DNA of 64,000 nt from Planctomycetia bacterium (GTDB lineage: Bacteria > Planctomycetota > GCA-002687715): contig SXUL01000115.1 of the NCBI GenBank assembly GCA_005790545.1, positions 27,906 through 91,905 on the forward strand, in the 5' to 3' direction. A program made the translations under genes and the position numbers. Below are positions 19,160 to 26,957 of this stretch, one piece after another; position 1 is the stretch's first letter, and each line of letters opens with the position of its first letter. A model generated the notes under the pieces. The model was given only the letters and a program-made list of their open reading frames with translations. It ran no database searches and had not been told where the DNA came from.

Positions 19160-21258
19160 CAGCGCGCTGCGACTGGCCTTGTATGGCCCGTCTTGAGGCC
19201 GTCGCGGAGCGCCGCCGCACGTGCGGGCGCGGCCGCGTCCATCTCGAACTTCTTCACGCTCGTTGATTGGAGTTGCTCGTTCCGGACCTCGACAGTGCTG
19301 ATCTCGCCATCAATCTCCACGCCGAGTTTCGCCGGCGCATCCACACCCACGCCAGCGAGGAGTTGCTGTGCGTGAGCCGCGTGACGCACCGCGACCGCAT
19401 TGACCGAGCGCAGCAGCGCCATCCCTTCGAACGCCTTGCCGTGGAAAGCCTTGATCTGGGGAGCGCCTGCAATGCTCACTCCGCCCTCCGCATCCAGGCA
19501 ACGCACAAGCGCGAGGGCTCCCGCCGCGGGTGCCGGATTCTCGAGCACGACCTCTCCCGCGCCGCGCTTCACCTTGAGTTTCGTGGCTGCGCCGGCCCCG
19601 AGGCTGCCGAGAGCGCGCAACGCATCCTTCACATTGCCGACGGCGGTTTCTCCCACCGCTGTGATCTCGTCACCCTCTTTCAAGCCGAAGCGCGTGAGCG
19701 GCAGCCCTTCGCCGAGGGGCAGCGCGGCCGCATCCGGACCGCGTGCCCACCCGCGCAGGGCCGCGAAGGCCGAACGCTGCGTCTGCTGCGTCTCCATGAC
19801 GAATCCCGCAGCTGCGAGATAACGCGTCCAGTCCACGGGCTCCGCGCGACGAATGTGCGCTGCGAAAAACGGATCCACATTCACGCCGGTGGATTCACGG
19901 ATCACCCGTGGGAAATCCGCCGAGGCGAAGCCCGCATCGGCTTTGCCATGCCGGTACATGCCGCCATAGGTCCGATACATCTGGCGCATGGCCGTATCGA
20001 GACTCGCCTTGTTGTTGCTGCTGTCGCGGATCAGAAGATCGAGGGCGAGTCCGAGAACCTCGCCTTGCAGGTAATACGAAATGCGCCCATCGCCCGTCCA
20101 CACACCGCGGCTCGACACCTGCGGAGACACTTCGAGGTGCGATGGGTTGCTCTCGAAACCTCCGATGGCCGAGCGATACATGCTGCAAAACTCGGAGTCG
20201 CCCACGAGGCCGCCGCGCCACAAGAGCATGTTGGCGTAGTAGCTCGTCAGGCCTTCGCAGATCCAGAGATCATCCACTGGCACTGGCTGCGAATAGTCGA
20301 ATGGGCCGAGGACGAATGGCCGCATGCGCTTCACATTGAAGGTGTGGAAGTACTCGTGCGCGGTGACGCCGCGAACGCCCGCCACGGTGATGCGCGCCGG
20401 ATTGGCGGTGCCGATGGTCGTGGAGCTGAGATGTTCGAGCCCGCCACCGCCTCGTGTGTAGATGAAGGTGTAATGCGGGTACGGGATGTCGCCGAAGATG
20501 TCCACGCTGCATTCAACGATGCGACGAATTGCGTCCTCAAGGGCCGGCCAATCCGTGCCGGATTCGCCCCCACCCGTCACCGCCGCAATGCGGTGGGGCA
20601 CGCCGCGCACAAGCTGCGTGCGACACTCCATGCGCCCGATGGCGACCGGGCAATCTGCGAGCCTGTCGTAATCATCCGCATGAAACACGAAGGGGTCCGG
20701 CGTGCTTTCAAGACCACAAGCCACCTGCCATTCGGGCGGCAACGTGAAACGCACCATGGCGGGCTGATCCAGGGCGCCGTGGAGGAATGCCCATGAACGC
20801 GGGCCATCGATCAGCCCGGATGCAGCCGCAAGAAAGGAGCGGTTGTTGGGCGTCCCGCCCGGCTCGTTGTTCACATAGCTGAAGCGGACGCTCGCAGCCC
20901 CATTGCGACGCACCTTGATACGCCGCTCGCCTGCGCGCTCGAGCGGCAATGCGACGCCGGCTTCCGACACCGCCCGGAATTCGCCCATGCACTCGAACGC
21001 GGGCTTGCCACCCAAGACCCCTGACGTGAGCGGACGATAGGCCCCGGGCGCCCAGAACGGGATTTCAAAAACCAATTCCTCGGCCGCAGGGTGACGCACC
21101 TCGAGCGCGAAGTGAATGCGCTTCGCATCCGTGGCTTTCACTTCCGCGCTGTAGAAAAGCTCCATGCGCGGCGGCTGGGCTTGCAGCGACACGCCCAACA
21201 ACAGCGCAACAACACACACTCCGCGGCGCCAGTGCGCCACTTGCAGGAAGGAAATCAT
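19159..21258 (-). CDS. M61 family metallopeptidase with PDZ domain, secreted
   Basis: About 699 aa from ATG 21258, chosen because a GAGGAG site at the end of the upstream gene lies just before it; the track GTG is two codons earlier. A signal peptide (WRRGVCVVALLLGVSLQAQ) is followed by the M61 N-terminal beta domain, the catalytic HEYFH motif in VTAHEYFHTFNVKRMRPF, third-ligand region LWICEGLTSYYA, and a C-terminal PDZ domain (LKEGDEITAVGETAVGNVKDAL). The family cleaves N-terminal Gly/Ala residues (glycyl aminopeptidase type). It lies in a coupled minus-strand cluster and is likely periplasmic. Confidence 0.9.
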   Translation of the reverse strand: MISFLQVAHWRRGVCVVALLLGVSLQAQPPRMELFYSAEVKATDAKRIHFALEVRHPAAEELVFEIPFWAPGAYRPLTSGVLGGKPAFECMGEFRAVSEAGVALPLERAGERRIKVRRNGAASVRFSYVNNEPGGTPNNRSFLAAASGLIDGPRSWAFLHGALDQPAMVRFTLPPEWQVACGLESTPDPFVFHADDYDRLADCPVAIGRMECRTQLVRGVPHRIAAVTGGGESGTDWPALEDAIRRIVECSVDIFGDIPYPHYTFIYTRGGGGLEHLSSTTIGTANPARITVAGVRGVTAHEYFHTFNVKRMRPFVLGPFDYSQPVPVDDLWICEGLTSYYANMLLWRGGLVGDSEFCSMYRSAIGGFESNPSHLEVSPQVSSRGVWTGDGRISYYLQGEVLGLALDLLIRDSSNNKASLDTAMRQMYRTYGGMYRHGKADAGFASADFPRVIRESTGVNVDPFFAAHIRRAEPVDWTRYLAAAGFVMETQQTQRSAFAALRGWARGPDAAALPLGEGLPLTRFGLKEGDEITAVGETAVGNVKDALRALGSLGAGAATKLKVKRGAGEVVLENPAPAAGALALVRCLDAEGGVSIAGAPQIKAFHGKAFEGMALLRSVNAVAVRHAAHAQQLLAGVGVDAPAKLGVEIDGEISTVEVRNEQLQSTSVKKFEMDAAAPARAAALRDGLKTGHTRPVAAR

Positions 21259-21267
21259 GAACACTCC

Positions 21268-21690
21268 TCAGGGGCCGGTTGCTGCTTCCGTCCGGCAGGA
21301 GACGGACAGGAACTCGTCCTGTTGCAACACCACTTCAACAAGCGATCCGCGGGGAACGCACTCTTCCGCGAGGCGACGGATTTCGAGCACGAGGTTTTCT
21401 GCGGTGGGCACCCTGTCCCGCAGGCCCTCGAGATCCACATTCATGTTGCGGTGATCGAGACGGCGGAGCACTCCCTCCTCGATGGCGCGATCAAGCGCTT
21501 CGATATCCACTGCGCGGCCAGTTTCAGGATCAACGGCTGCACGCAGCACGAGGGTGAGGCGGTAATTGTGCCCGTGGCCGCCAACATTCGCTGCCGGTCC
21601 GTAGGTCGCGAGATTGCGCTCATCGGACCACTCGGGCCGGAAGAGGCGATGCGATGCACAAAAGCGCCAGGTCCGGCGCACTTCGATCAT
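21268..21690 (-). CDS. 6-pyruvoyl-tetrahydropterin synthase family protein lacking the usual catalytic Cys
   Basis: A 140-aa T-fold protein of the PTPS/QueD family. Zinc ligands are visible in CASHRL and in HGHNY (two His). Also present are RLDHRNMNVDLEGL and PTAENLVLEI, which bind the pterin. In classical PTPS/QueD the HGHNY box is preceded by a GKCNNxxG-type loop with the catalytic Cys; here it reads YGPAANVGGHGHNY, with Ala33 at the Cys position. It could be a dihydroneopterin-processing PTPS variant. The gene overlaps sfsA by 4 bp (ATGA). Confidence 0.82.
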   Translation of the reverse strand: MIEVRRTWRFCASHRLFRPEWSDERNLATYGPAANVGGHGHNYRLTLVLRAAVDPETGRAVDIEALDRAIEEGVLRRLDHRNMNVDLEGLRDRVPTAENLVLEIRRLAEECVPRGSLVEVVLQQDEFLSVSCRTEAATGP

Positions 21691-22379
21691 GGCGAGATGA
21701 TAACGGGCACGCTGCCGAGGGGAGTGATGCCCGCTGCGTCCACCGCGCAGCGTATGGCTTCGGCGCGCACACCGGCTTGCGTCGCTTCGCTGAAAGCGGC
21801 CGCCCAGTCCGGGTCGATCCTCGATGCCGGCGCGAAGGCCTGCACGTCCTCGCGCAAGATCATGAAGAGCATGAGCGCGGCTTCGCCCCTGCGCGCACGC
21901 TGTGTGAGCAAATGAAGGTGTTTCAGGCCCCGCGCGGTGACCGCATCCGGAAAGAACGCGGTTCCTGCCGAGGCCATGGTGACGCTCTTCACTTCGATGG
22001 CCAGCGCGTCACTTCCGCTCCCGACAACGAAGTCCGTGCGCGAGCCCGGCTCCAGCACGATTTCCGCCCGCACTGGCCCCGCCGGAAGCGCGCACTGAGC
22101 GAGGCCTGCTTGCAGTACTTCGCGGGCCACCTGATTGGCGCGCAACGTGTTCACTGCAACCCATGTGCCGGCCACTTCCAAGGCCTCAAGAGCGTAGGGC
22201 AATGTGGCGCGGGACGGCCGGATGAGCGCACGGGCGCCAGGAGCGAGCAACCCCATCATGGAACCGGTGTTCGCGAGGTGGGCGGTGGTGAGGCGGCCGC
22301 CAGGGAGCTCCACATCCGCGAAGAAACGCTTGCGGCGCCCGAGAAAGCGCGCGAGAGCCAGCGGCGGATCGAATTGCAC
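21687..22379 (-). CDS. sfsA: SfsA family DNA-binding/sugar fermentation stimulation protein homologue
   Basis: The 230-aa product from GTG 22379 has the SfsA landmarks: LGRRKRFFADVEL (N-terminal OB-like region), THLANTGSMMGLLAPG, VAVNTLRANQVAREVL, SRTDFVVGSG with the nuclease-like Asp, and IEVKSVTMASAGTAFFPDAVTARGLKHL. SfsA proteins have a restriction-nuclease-like fold, and a role in sugar-gene regulation was proposed in E. coli. The actual function is not settled. It lies between a lipoprotein gene and the PTPS-like gene with very tight spacing. Confidence 0.9.
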   Translation of the reverse strand: MQFDPPLALARFLGRRKRFFADVELPGGRLTTAHLANTGSMMGLLAPGARALIRPSRATLPYALEALEVAGTWVAVNTLRANQVAREVLQAGLAQCALPAGPVRAEIVLEPGSRTDFVVGSGSDALAIEVKSVTMASAGTAFFPDAVTARGLKHLHLLTQRARRGEAALMLFMILREDVQAFAPASRIDPDWAAAFSEATQAGVRAEAIRCAVDAAGITPLGSVPVIISP

Positions 22380-22385
22380 GCCGCT

Positions 22386-22889
22386 TCAGTTCACCGTCGG
22401 CACGAACACCGCGCTTTGACGCGGAGAGCCGCGACGGAAGGTGGCCACATACGGCAGCTGCTGTTCGCGTGTGAAGCCCCAGACCTTCATCACATCGCCG
22501 CTCCGCGAGAACTCCAGCCGGGTCGCGACACCCAGAGGAGCACGCACGCTGGCCGCGTCATCTTGCACCACGCTGGAGCCGTCCACGCGGCCGGAAAAAG
22601 CGAATACGGGCCAGTTCATGATCCGTTCACGGCCTCCAAGGGTCAGGATCTGTTCCTTGATGGTCACTGTCACGAGCATGCGCCCTTCCGAAGTCGTTTC
22701 GATGACTCCGTGCGCTCGCAGTTCGTCACCGCTGGGAGAAATGTCGCCCCGCCGCCAGACGGGCAGTGTCCCGCGATTGCTGACGTGTTGCGGATCAATG
22801 GCGAGCGCTTCGAGGCTCCAGACATTGCCGCCTGTCGCCGTGCTGCAGGCGCTGAGAATGAAGAGCGACAAGAGAGAAAGGATGCGCAT
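22386..22889 (-). CDS. Hypothetical lipoprotein, 167 aa
   Basis: It starts MRILSLLSLFILSACST, a type II signal peptide with lipobox LSAC (lipidated Cys15). The mature protein is beta-rich (GDELRAHGVIETTSEGRMLVTVTIKEQILTL) without a motif that I recognise. It resembles the FlgH type in overall style, but that is not supported by enough residues to claim. It is in the same minus-strand cluster between the methyltransferase-like gene and sfsA. Export and membrane anchoring are likely; function is unknown. Confidence 0.7.
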   Translation of the reverse strand: MRILSLLSLFILSACSTATGGNVWSLEALAIDPQHVSNRGTLPVWRRGDISPSGDELRAHGVIETTSEGRMLVTVTIKEQILTLGGRERIMNWPVFAFSGRVDGSSVVQDDAASVRAPLGVATRLEFSRSGDVMKVWGFTREQQLPYVATFRRGSPRQSAVFVPTVN

Positions 22890-22919
22890 GGGTTGACTCC
22901 GCGGGCGCGACTCGAAGCA

Positions 22920-23882
22920 TCATGAGCGCTTCCCCGCCTCAAGCACAAGCTCCTTGTTCTCGGCGCCACCGCGGAGATCGAGGATGGCTTCGAGCCCTGC
23001 GGAAGAAGCCCTGAAAAGCGTGGCCACATTCGAGGAATCCGCTTCTTCGCGGGTGCGGCCGATGAGCAAGAGCCCGCCCGGCAGAAGGCTGCCCGCGAGC
23101 GCGCGCACGGCCTCGCGCTGCCGCTCAGGCGAGAAGTAGCCCGGATTGAGCACATTCATGGCCCGCACGAAATGCCAGCGGGGTGACATGACCGCACACA
23201 CATCGTGCCGCCCGAGAGTGAAGCGTGCATCCGCGGCCGCCGCGAGGCGGCATGCAGGGTGCCAGAGCGCCACGACCTCCACGCTCCAACCGCTCGGCAA
23301 TGTCCGGCCCTCTTTGCGCGCAGCGATGACACGCGCCACGTCCGGCAGACGCGCACGAGCTCGCGCCTGCAACCAGCGGTTGCACGGGCGGAAGAGGGAC
23401 TCCCTCTGCCCCGCACTGAACACGAATTCACCCAAGGTGAACTGCAGCGGCGCGCCCTCTTCGTCACAGGCCACCACGAGCGGATGCCCCTCACAGCGCA
23501 CGAGCAACATGTTGGCGTAATAGTCGCTCGCATGGGCGCGCCCCGGACGCACGGAGAGCAGTGTCTTCCAGAGTTCGAGCGTCGTGACGCCGCTGCTCGC
23601 GCCCACATCGTGCAGGGCGATCTCCGGCACGTCCGGCAGCTCGCGCCCAAGCACCTCCACGATGATGCGGTCGAGACCCTTGAAGCGGTTGCGGCGCGTG
23701 GTCTTGTGAATGCGCCCGGCGACGACCAGCTCGTTGTAGAGGCGCGCCAGCAGGATCTCGTCCTGCACGCGCATGGCCGCGTCACTTCCCGCGAGCAGCG
23801 TCAACGAGAAACGCCGCGTGCCCGGGTGTTCGAGGGCCCGTTGCATGCGCGCTCCGGGAATGACGACGCCGCGTTTCCACAT
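22920..23882 (-). CDS. SAM-dependent methyltransferase-like protein, 320 aa
   Basis: Class I methyltransferase hints are motif I as IALHDVGASSGVTTLELW (D-x-G-x-S-x-G) and a late segment AMNVLNPGYFSPERQREAVRALAGSLLPGGLLLIGRT. The latter matches the motif IV-VI pattern of CheR-type and Rossmann methyltransferases. The middle part is less typical (PLQFTLGEFVFSAGQRESLF). The N terminus is helical with ILLARLYNELVVAGRIHKT. Substrate is unknown. It precedes scpA by minus-strand order, with a 9-bp gap, and follows it in transcription. Confidence 0.65.
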   Translation of the reverse strand: MWKRGVVIPGARMQRALEHPGTRRFSLTLLAGSDAAMRVQDEILLARLYNELVVAGRIHKTTRRNRFKGLDRIIVEVLGRELPDVPEIALHDVGASSGVTTLELWKTLLSVRPGRAHASDYYANMLLVRCEGHPLVVACDEEGAPLQFTLGEFVFSAGQRESLFRPCNRWLQARARARLPDVARVIAARKEGRTLPSGWSVEVVALWHPACRLAAAADARFTLGRHDVCAVMSPRWHFVRAMNVLNPGYFSPERQREAVRALAGSLLPGGLLLIGRTREEADSSNVATLFRASSAGLEAILDLRGGAENKELVLEAGKRS

Positions 23883-23891
23883 GCGCGCCGC

Positions 23892-24659
23892 TCAGCGGAA
23901 ATCGTCTTCCTGTTCGAGATCGACGGTGCCCGCCGCCTCGCGGAAGCCCACGCGCAGCTCGCCTTCATCGTCCCCTTGCGCCACACTGATGAGTTCCTTC
24001 TTCAGCAGCAACAGCAGCGCGAGGAACCACCCGATGGTCTCCTGGCGTGTGGCCTTGCCGCCCACGATTTCGCTGAAAAGCAGCGTGCCGTCCTTCTTCA
24101 GGCGCTCGTGCAGATCGGCTGCATAGGCCCGCACCGGTTTGTCATCGATGCGCACGCGGCGTTCGCTGCGATTGGCTTCGGGGCCGAGCGCGTCGAGGAT
24201 CTTCTGGAACGCTGCCAACATGTCGAAGAGGCCGACCTCCTCGAAGCTCTTGTCCTCGATGCGCAGCGGTTCCGGGCGCGCACTCGCCGGGCGACTGACC
24301 GTGCGCGCAAAGCTCTCCGCGCGCGCTTCGAGTGCCTGGGTCGAATCCTTCAGACGCTTGTATTCGAGCAGTTGCTGGACCAACTCGTAGCGCGGGTCGA
24401 TCTCTTCGGCGAGGTCCACGTCCTCCGAGGGCAGGAGCATGCGTGACTTCACCAGCATGAGCGTTGAAGCCATGACCATGAAGTCCCCGGCCTCCTCGAG
24501 ATCCAATTCGGTCATCAAAGCGAGGTAGCCGAGGTACTGGTCGAGGATGCTCGAGATGGGGATGTCATGGATATCGACCTCCTCCTTGCGGACGAGGTGA
24601 AGCAGGAGATCGAGCGGTCCGGCGAACCGCTCGAGATTGATGCGCCAGTCCTCGCTCAC
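23892..24659 (-). CDS. scpA: Segregation and condensation protein A (kleisin)
   Basis: The kleisin subunit that bridges SMC heads in the SMC-ScpAB complex, acting on the nucleoid. The start is GTG 24659, giving WRINLERFAGPLDLLLHLVRKEEVDIHDIPIS (the SMC-neck-binding N terminus). The middle has YLALMTELDLEEAGDFMVMASTLMLVKSRMLLP, and the C-terminal winged helix ends in GWFLALLLLLKKELISVAQ. The length of 255 aa is normal. The longer track start is rejected because GTGA overlaps the M50 gene's stop by 4 bp, implying coupling. No scpB or smc lies in the window. Confidence 0.92.
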   Translation of the reverse strand: MSEDWRINLERFAGPLDLLLHLVRKEEVDIHDIPISSILDQYLGYLALMTELDLEEAGDFMVMASTLMLVKSRMLLPSEDVDLAEEIDPRYELVQQLLEYKRLKDSTQALEARAESFARTVSRPASARPEPLRIEDKSFEEVGLFDMLAAFQKILDALGPEANRSERRVRIDDKPVRAYAADLHERLKKDGTLLFSEIVGGKATRQETIGWFLALLLLLKKELISVAQGDDEGELRVGFREAAGTVDLEQEDDFR

Positions 24660-25369
24660 AGGATGCTTCTCCAGAATGCCGCCATGGCGAACACGTTGTC
24701 CTCCGCTCGCGCCGCGAGCAAGCCGTACACCTCGGGCCAACCGCGGCCGAAGCCGAAACCTGCCAAAGCGCCGCCGACCCAGAGCGTCAGCACCAGCGCG
24801 AGAATGATGCCCGCAGGACCGATGGCGTACCAGACCCGGCGCGGGCGATCCGGAAGAAACATGGCCACCACATGGCCACCATCGAGGGGCGGAAAGGGCA
24901 GCAGGTTGAAGAGGCCGAGAATCACCGAAAACCAGATGGCGGGCTTGAGGATCTTCCAGACGGGTGAGGCCACGGCCGCCGTGCCGTCCACCCAGCCACC
25001 GCCGATGAGGAACCCGAGCACGGCGATGAAGAACCCCGCGTAGAGGAAGTTCGCCAGCGGCCCCGCCAGAGCGACAAGTGCCATGCGCCGCGGACCGATG
25101 GTTCCCGCGTCCACCCGCACCGGCTTCGCCCCGCCGAGAATCCAGCCGAGCAGCAGCAGCGAGAGGAATGGCAGCACCACCGTGTAGAGCCAGTGGATAT
25201 GCGGGATAGGATTGAGGGTCGCGCGCCGGAACACCTCCACGCGGCGGTCGCCCAGTTGGAAGGCGCTGAAGGCGTGGCCGGCCTCATGGCAGGCATTGGT
25301 CATGAGGATCATGAACACCACGCCGGCAAAGATCAGCCACTCCTCCGTGGTGCGGGGCATGGAGGTCAT
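24656..25369 (-). CDS. Site-2 protease family zinc metalloprotease (M50)
   Basis: A 237-aa polytopic membrane protein with the M50 zinc site HEAGH in NACHEAGHAFSAFQLGD within the first membrane segment. The second catalytic motif is LFNLLPFPPLDGGH, carrying the Asp ligand. Further membrane segments are at about 60-80, 97-120 and 195-215. It would cut substrates within the inner membrane. It is upstream of and coupled to scpA, a pairing seen in many bacteria. It is divergent from kdsD across a 116-bp region holding a strong promoter. Confidence 0.9.
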   Translation of the reverse strand: MTSMPRTTEEWLIFAGVVFMILMTNACHEAGHAFSAFQLGDRRVEVFRRATLNPIPHIHWLYTVVLPFLSLLLLGWILGGAKPVRVDAGTIGPRRMALVALAGPLANFLYAGFFIAVLGFLIGGGWVDGTAAVASPVWKILKPAIWFSVILGLFNLLPFPPLDGGHVVAMFLPDRPRRVWYAIGPAGIILALVLTLWVGGALAGFGFGRGWPEVYGLLAARAEDNVFAMAAFWRSIL

Positions 25370-25418
25370 GATGCGACCAGTCTACGGCGCACTTGTGGAA
25401 GGCACGACACCGGCTTCG

Positions 25419-25448
25419 TTGACGCTGTTCGTGAGAGGTTCCTATAAT
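25419..25448 (+). promoter_or_regulatory. Sigma-70-type promoter of the LPS operon
   Basis: TTGACG at 25419-25424 and a perfect TATAAT at 25443-25448 are separated by 18 bp. They lie 38 bp before the kdsD GTG, with GGGAGA as ribosome binding site in between. This is the clearest promoter in the window and presumably drives kdsD through lptD. Confidence 0.8.
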
Positions 25449-25485
25449 CCGCCGCGCGAGGCGTCCCCGCGCGGGAGATCCCCTT

Positions 25486-26451
25486 GTGAACAGGATCGAG
25501 CGGGCCCGACAAGTCCTCGAAACCGAAGCGCGCGCCATCCTCGCGTTGGTGCCGACCATCGGAGAGCCCTTCGAGCGCGTCGTGGAGCTCATGCTGGCCT
25601 GCCAAGGGCATGTGGTGGTGAGCGGGCTCGGCAAGGCCGGACTTGTCGGTGCCAAGGTCAGCGCGACCCTTGCCAGCACCGGCACGCCCTCCCACTTCCT
25701 CCATCCGGCTGAGGCCTTCCACGGTGATCTCGGGCGCATGCGCTCCGGGGATGTGGCGCTCCTCATCAGCAACAGCGGCGAGACCGGAGAGGTCGTGCGC
25801 TTGGTGGACCCGCTGCGTCGCCTCGGGGTTCACATCGTCGCCATGACCGGTGCGGCAGGTTCTGCTCTCGCGCGCGGCGCGGATCTGGTGCTCGATGTGG
25901 GCAAGGCCGCGGAGGCCTGTCCGCTCGGGCTTGCCCCGAGCACCAGCACCACGGTGCTGCTCGCTCTCGGGGATGCGCTCGCTCTCTCCCTCGTGGATGC
26001 GCGCCAGTTCAGCCGCGAAGACTACGCGCGCTTCCATCCCGGCGGCCTGCTGGGACGACAACTCCTCCGCGTGGATGAAATCATGCGCCGCGGCGATGGC
26101 ATCACCGTGATGCCGGAGTCTGCGACCGTCCGCGAGGTTCTCATCGCTATCAACAGCACCCGCGGACGCCCCGGTGCCGCCATGCTCGTGAGTGCCGACG
26201 GACGCCTCAGCGGATTCCTCACCGATGGCGACCTCGCGCGCCGTTTGCAGGAAGGCACGAGCTTCCTGGCAGAATCAGCATCGAGCATCATGACCAAGGC
26301 GCCGCTCTCCATCCGTGCGGATGAACTCGTCTCGCAGGCCTGGCACTTGCTGCAATCACGTCACGTGGACCAGTTGCCCGTGGTTGGTTCCGATGGCAAG
26401 CCTCTCGGCCTGGTCGATGTCCAGGACGTGCTCTCTTCGAGGACCCTCTGA
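25486..26451 (+). CDS. kdsD: D-arabinose 5-phosphate isomerase (KpsF/GutQ family)
   Basis: Interconverts ribulose 5-phosphate and arabinose 5-phosphate, the first committed step to KDO of lipopolysaccharide. The 321-aa product has an N-terminal SIS domain (GLGKAGLVGAKVSATLASTGTPSHFLHPAEAFHGDLG, LLISNSGETGEVV, LGLAPSTSTT) and two C-terminal CBS domains (VREVLIAINSTRG.., LPVVGSDGKPLGLVDVQDV). The start is GTG 25486. It is the first gene of a run of genes with overlapping starts and stops: kdsD-kdsC share TGATG. It sits behind a near-consensus promoter. Confidence 0.95.
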   Translation: MNRIERARQVLETEARAILALVPTIGEPFERVVELMLACQGHVVVSGLGKAGLVGAKVSATLASTGTPSHFLHPAEAFHGDLGRMRSGDVALLISNSGETGEVVRLVDPLRRLGVHIVAMTGAAGSALARGADLVLDVGKAAEACPLGLAPSTSTTVLLALGDALALSLVDARQFSREDYARFHPGGLLGRQLLRVDEIMRRGDGITVMPESATVREVLIAINSTRGRPGAAMLVSADGRLSGFLTDGDLARRLQEGTSFLAESASSIMTKAPLSIRADELVSQAWHLLQSRHVDQLPVVGSDGKPLGLVDVQDVLSSRTL

Positions 26452-26957
26452 TGCCGGCAGAGATCAAATTGCTCGTGCTGGATGTGGATGGCGTGCTCAC
26501 CGACAATCATCTGCACGTGGATGTCGTCGGCAACGAGACCAAGTGCTTCTGCATCGCGGACGGCCTCGGCATCAAGCTCTGGCTGAAGGCCGGGCTGCAC
26601 CTTGCAGTGATCTCGGGCCACCCTTCCTTGCAGGCTCGACACCGCCTCGCGAAGCTCGGAGTCTCGGAAGTGCATCTCGGTGTGGAGGACAAGCTCCCGG
26701 TCTTCGAGGAGATCCTCGCGCGCCTCGGCGTGAGCCCTGCGGAGACCGCGGTCATGGGCGACGATCTCCCGGATCTTCCGCTGCTGCGCCGCGCGGCCCT
26801 CGCGGTCACTGTTCCCGTGGCCCATCCCGAGATCCGCGCCGTCGCTCACGAAACGACCAGCGCCCACGGCGGCAGCGGCGCAGTGCGCGAACTGATCGAG
26901 AAGCTCCTCCGCCGTGCGGGTCGCTACGACGACGTCAGCGCCGTCTTCCGGAAATGA
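26451..26957 (+). CDS. kdsC: 3-deoxy-D-manno-octulosonate 8-phosphate phosphatase
   Basis: A HAD-superfamily C0-type phosphatase of 168 aa, the family's standard length. Motif I is LDVDGVLTD (nucleophile Asp), motif II is the VISG segment, the Lys is in EDKLPVFEE, and motif IV is GDDLPDLPLL. It dephosphorylates KDO-8-phosphate in the cytosol. The start overlaps the kdsD stop by one base and its own stop overlaps the next start (ATGA), so three genes are translationally coupled. KDO synthase (kdsA) and transferase are not in the window. Confidence 0.93.
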   Translation: MPAEIKLLVLDVDGVLTDNHLHVDVVGNETKCFCIADGLGIKLWLKAGLHLAVISGHPSLQARHRLAKLGVSEVHLGVEDKLPVFEEILARLGVSPAETAVMGDDLPDLPLLRRAALAVTVPVAHPEIRAVAHETTSAHGGSGAVRELIEKLLRRAGRYDDVSAVFRK

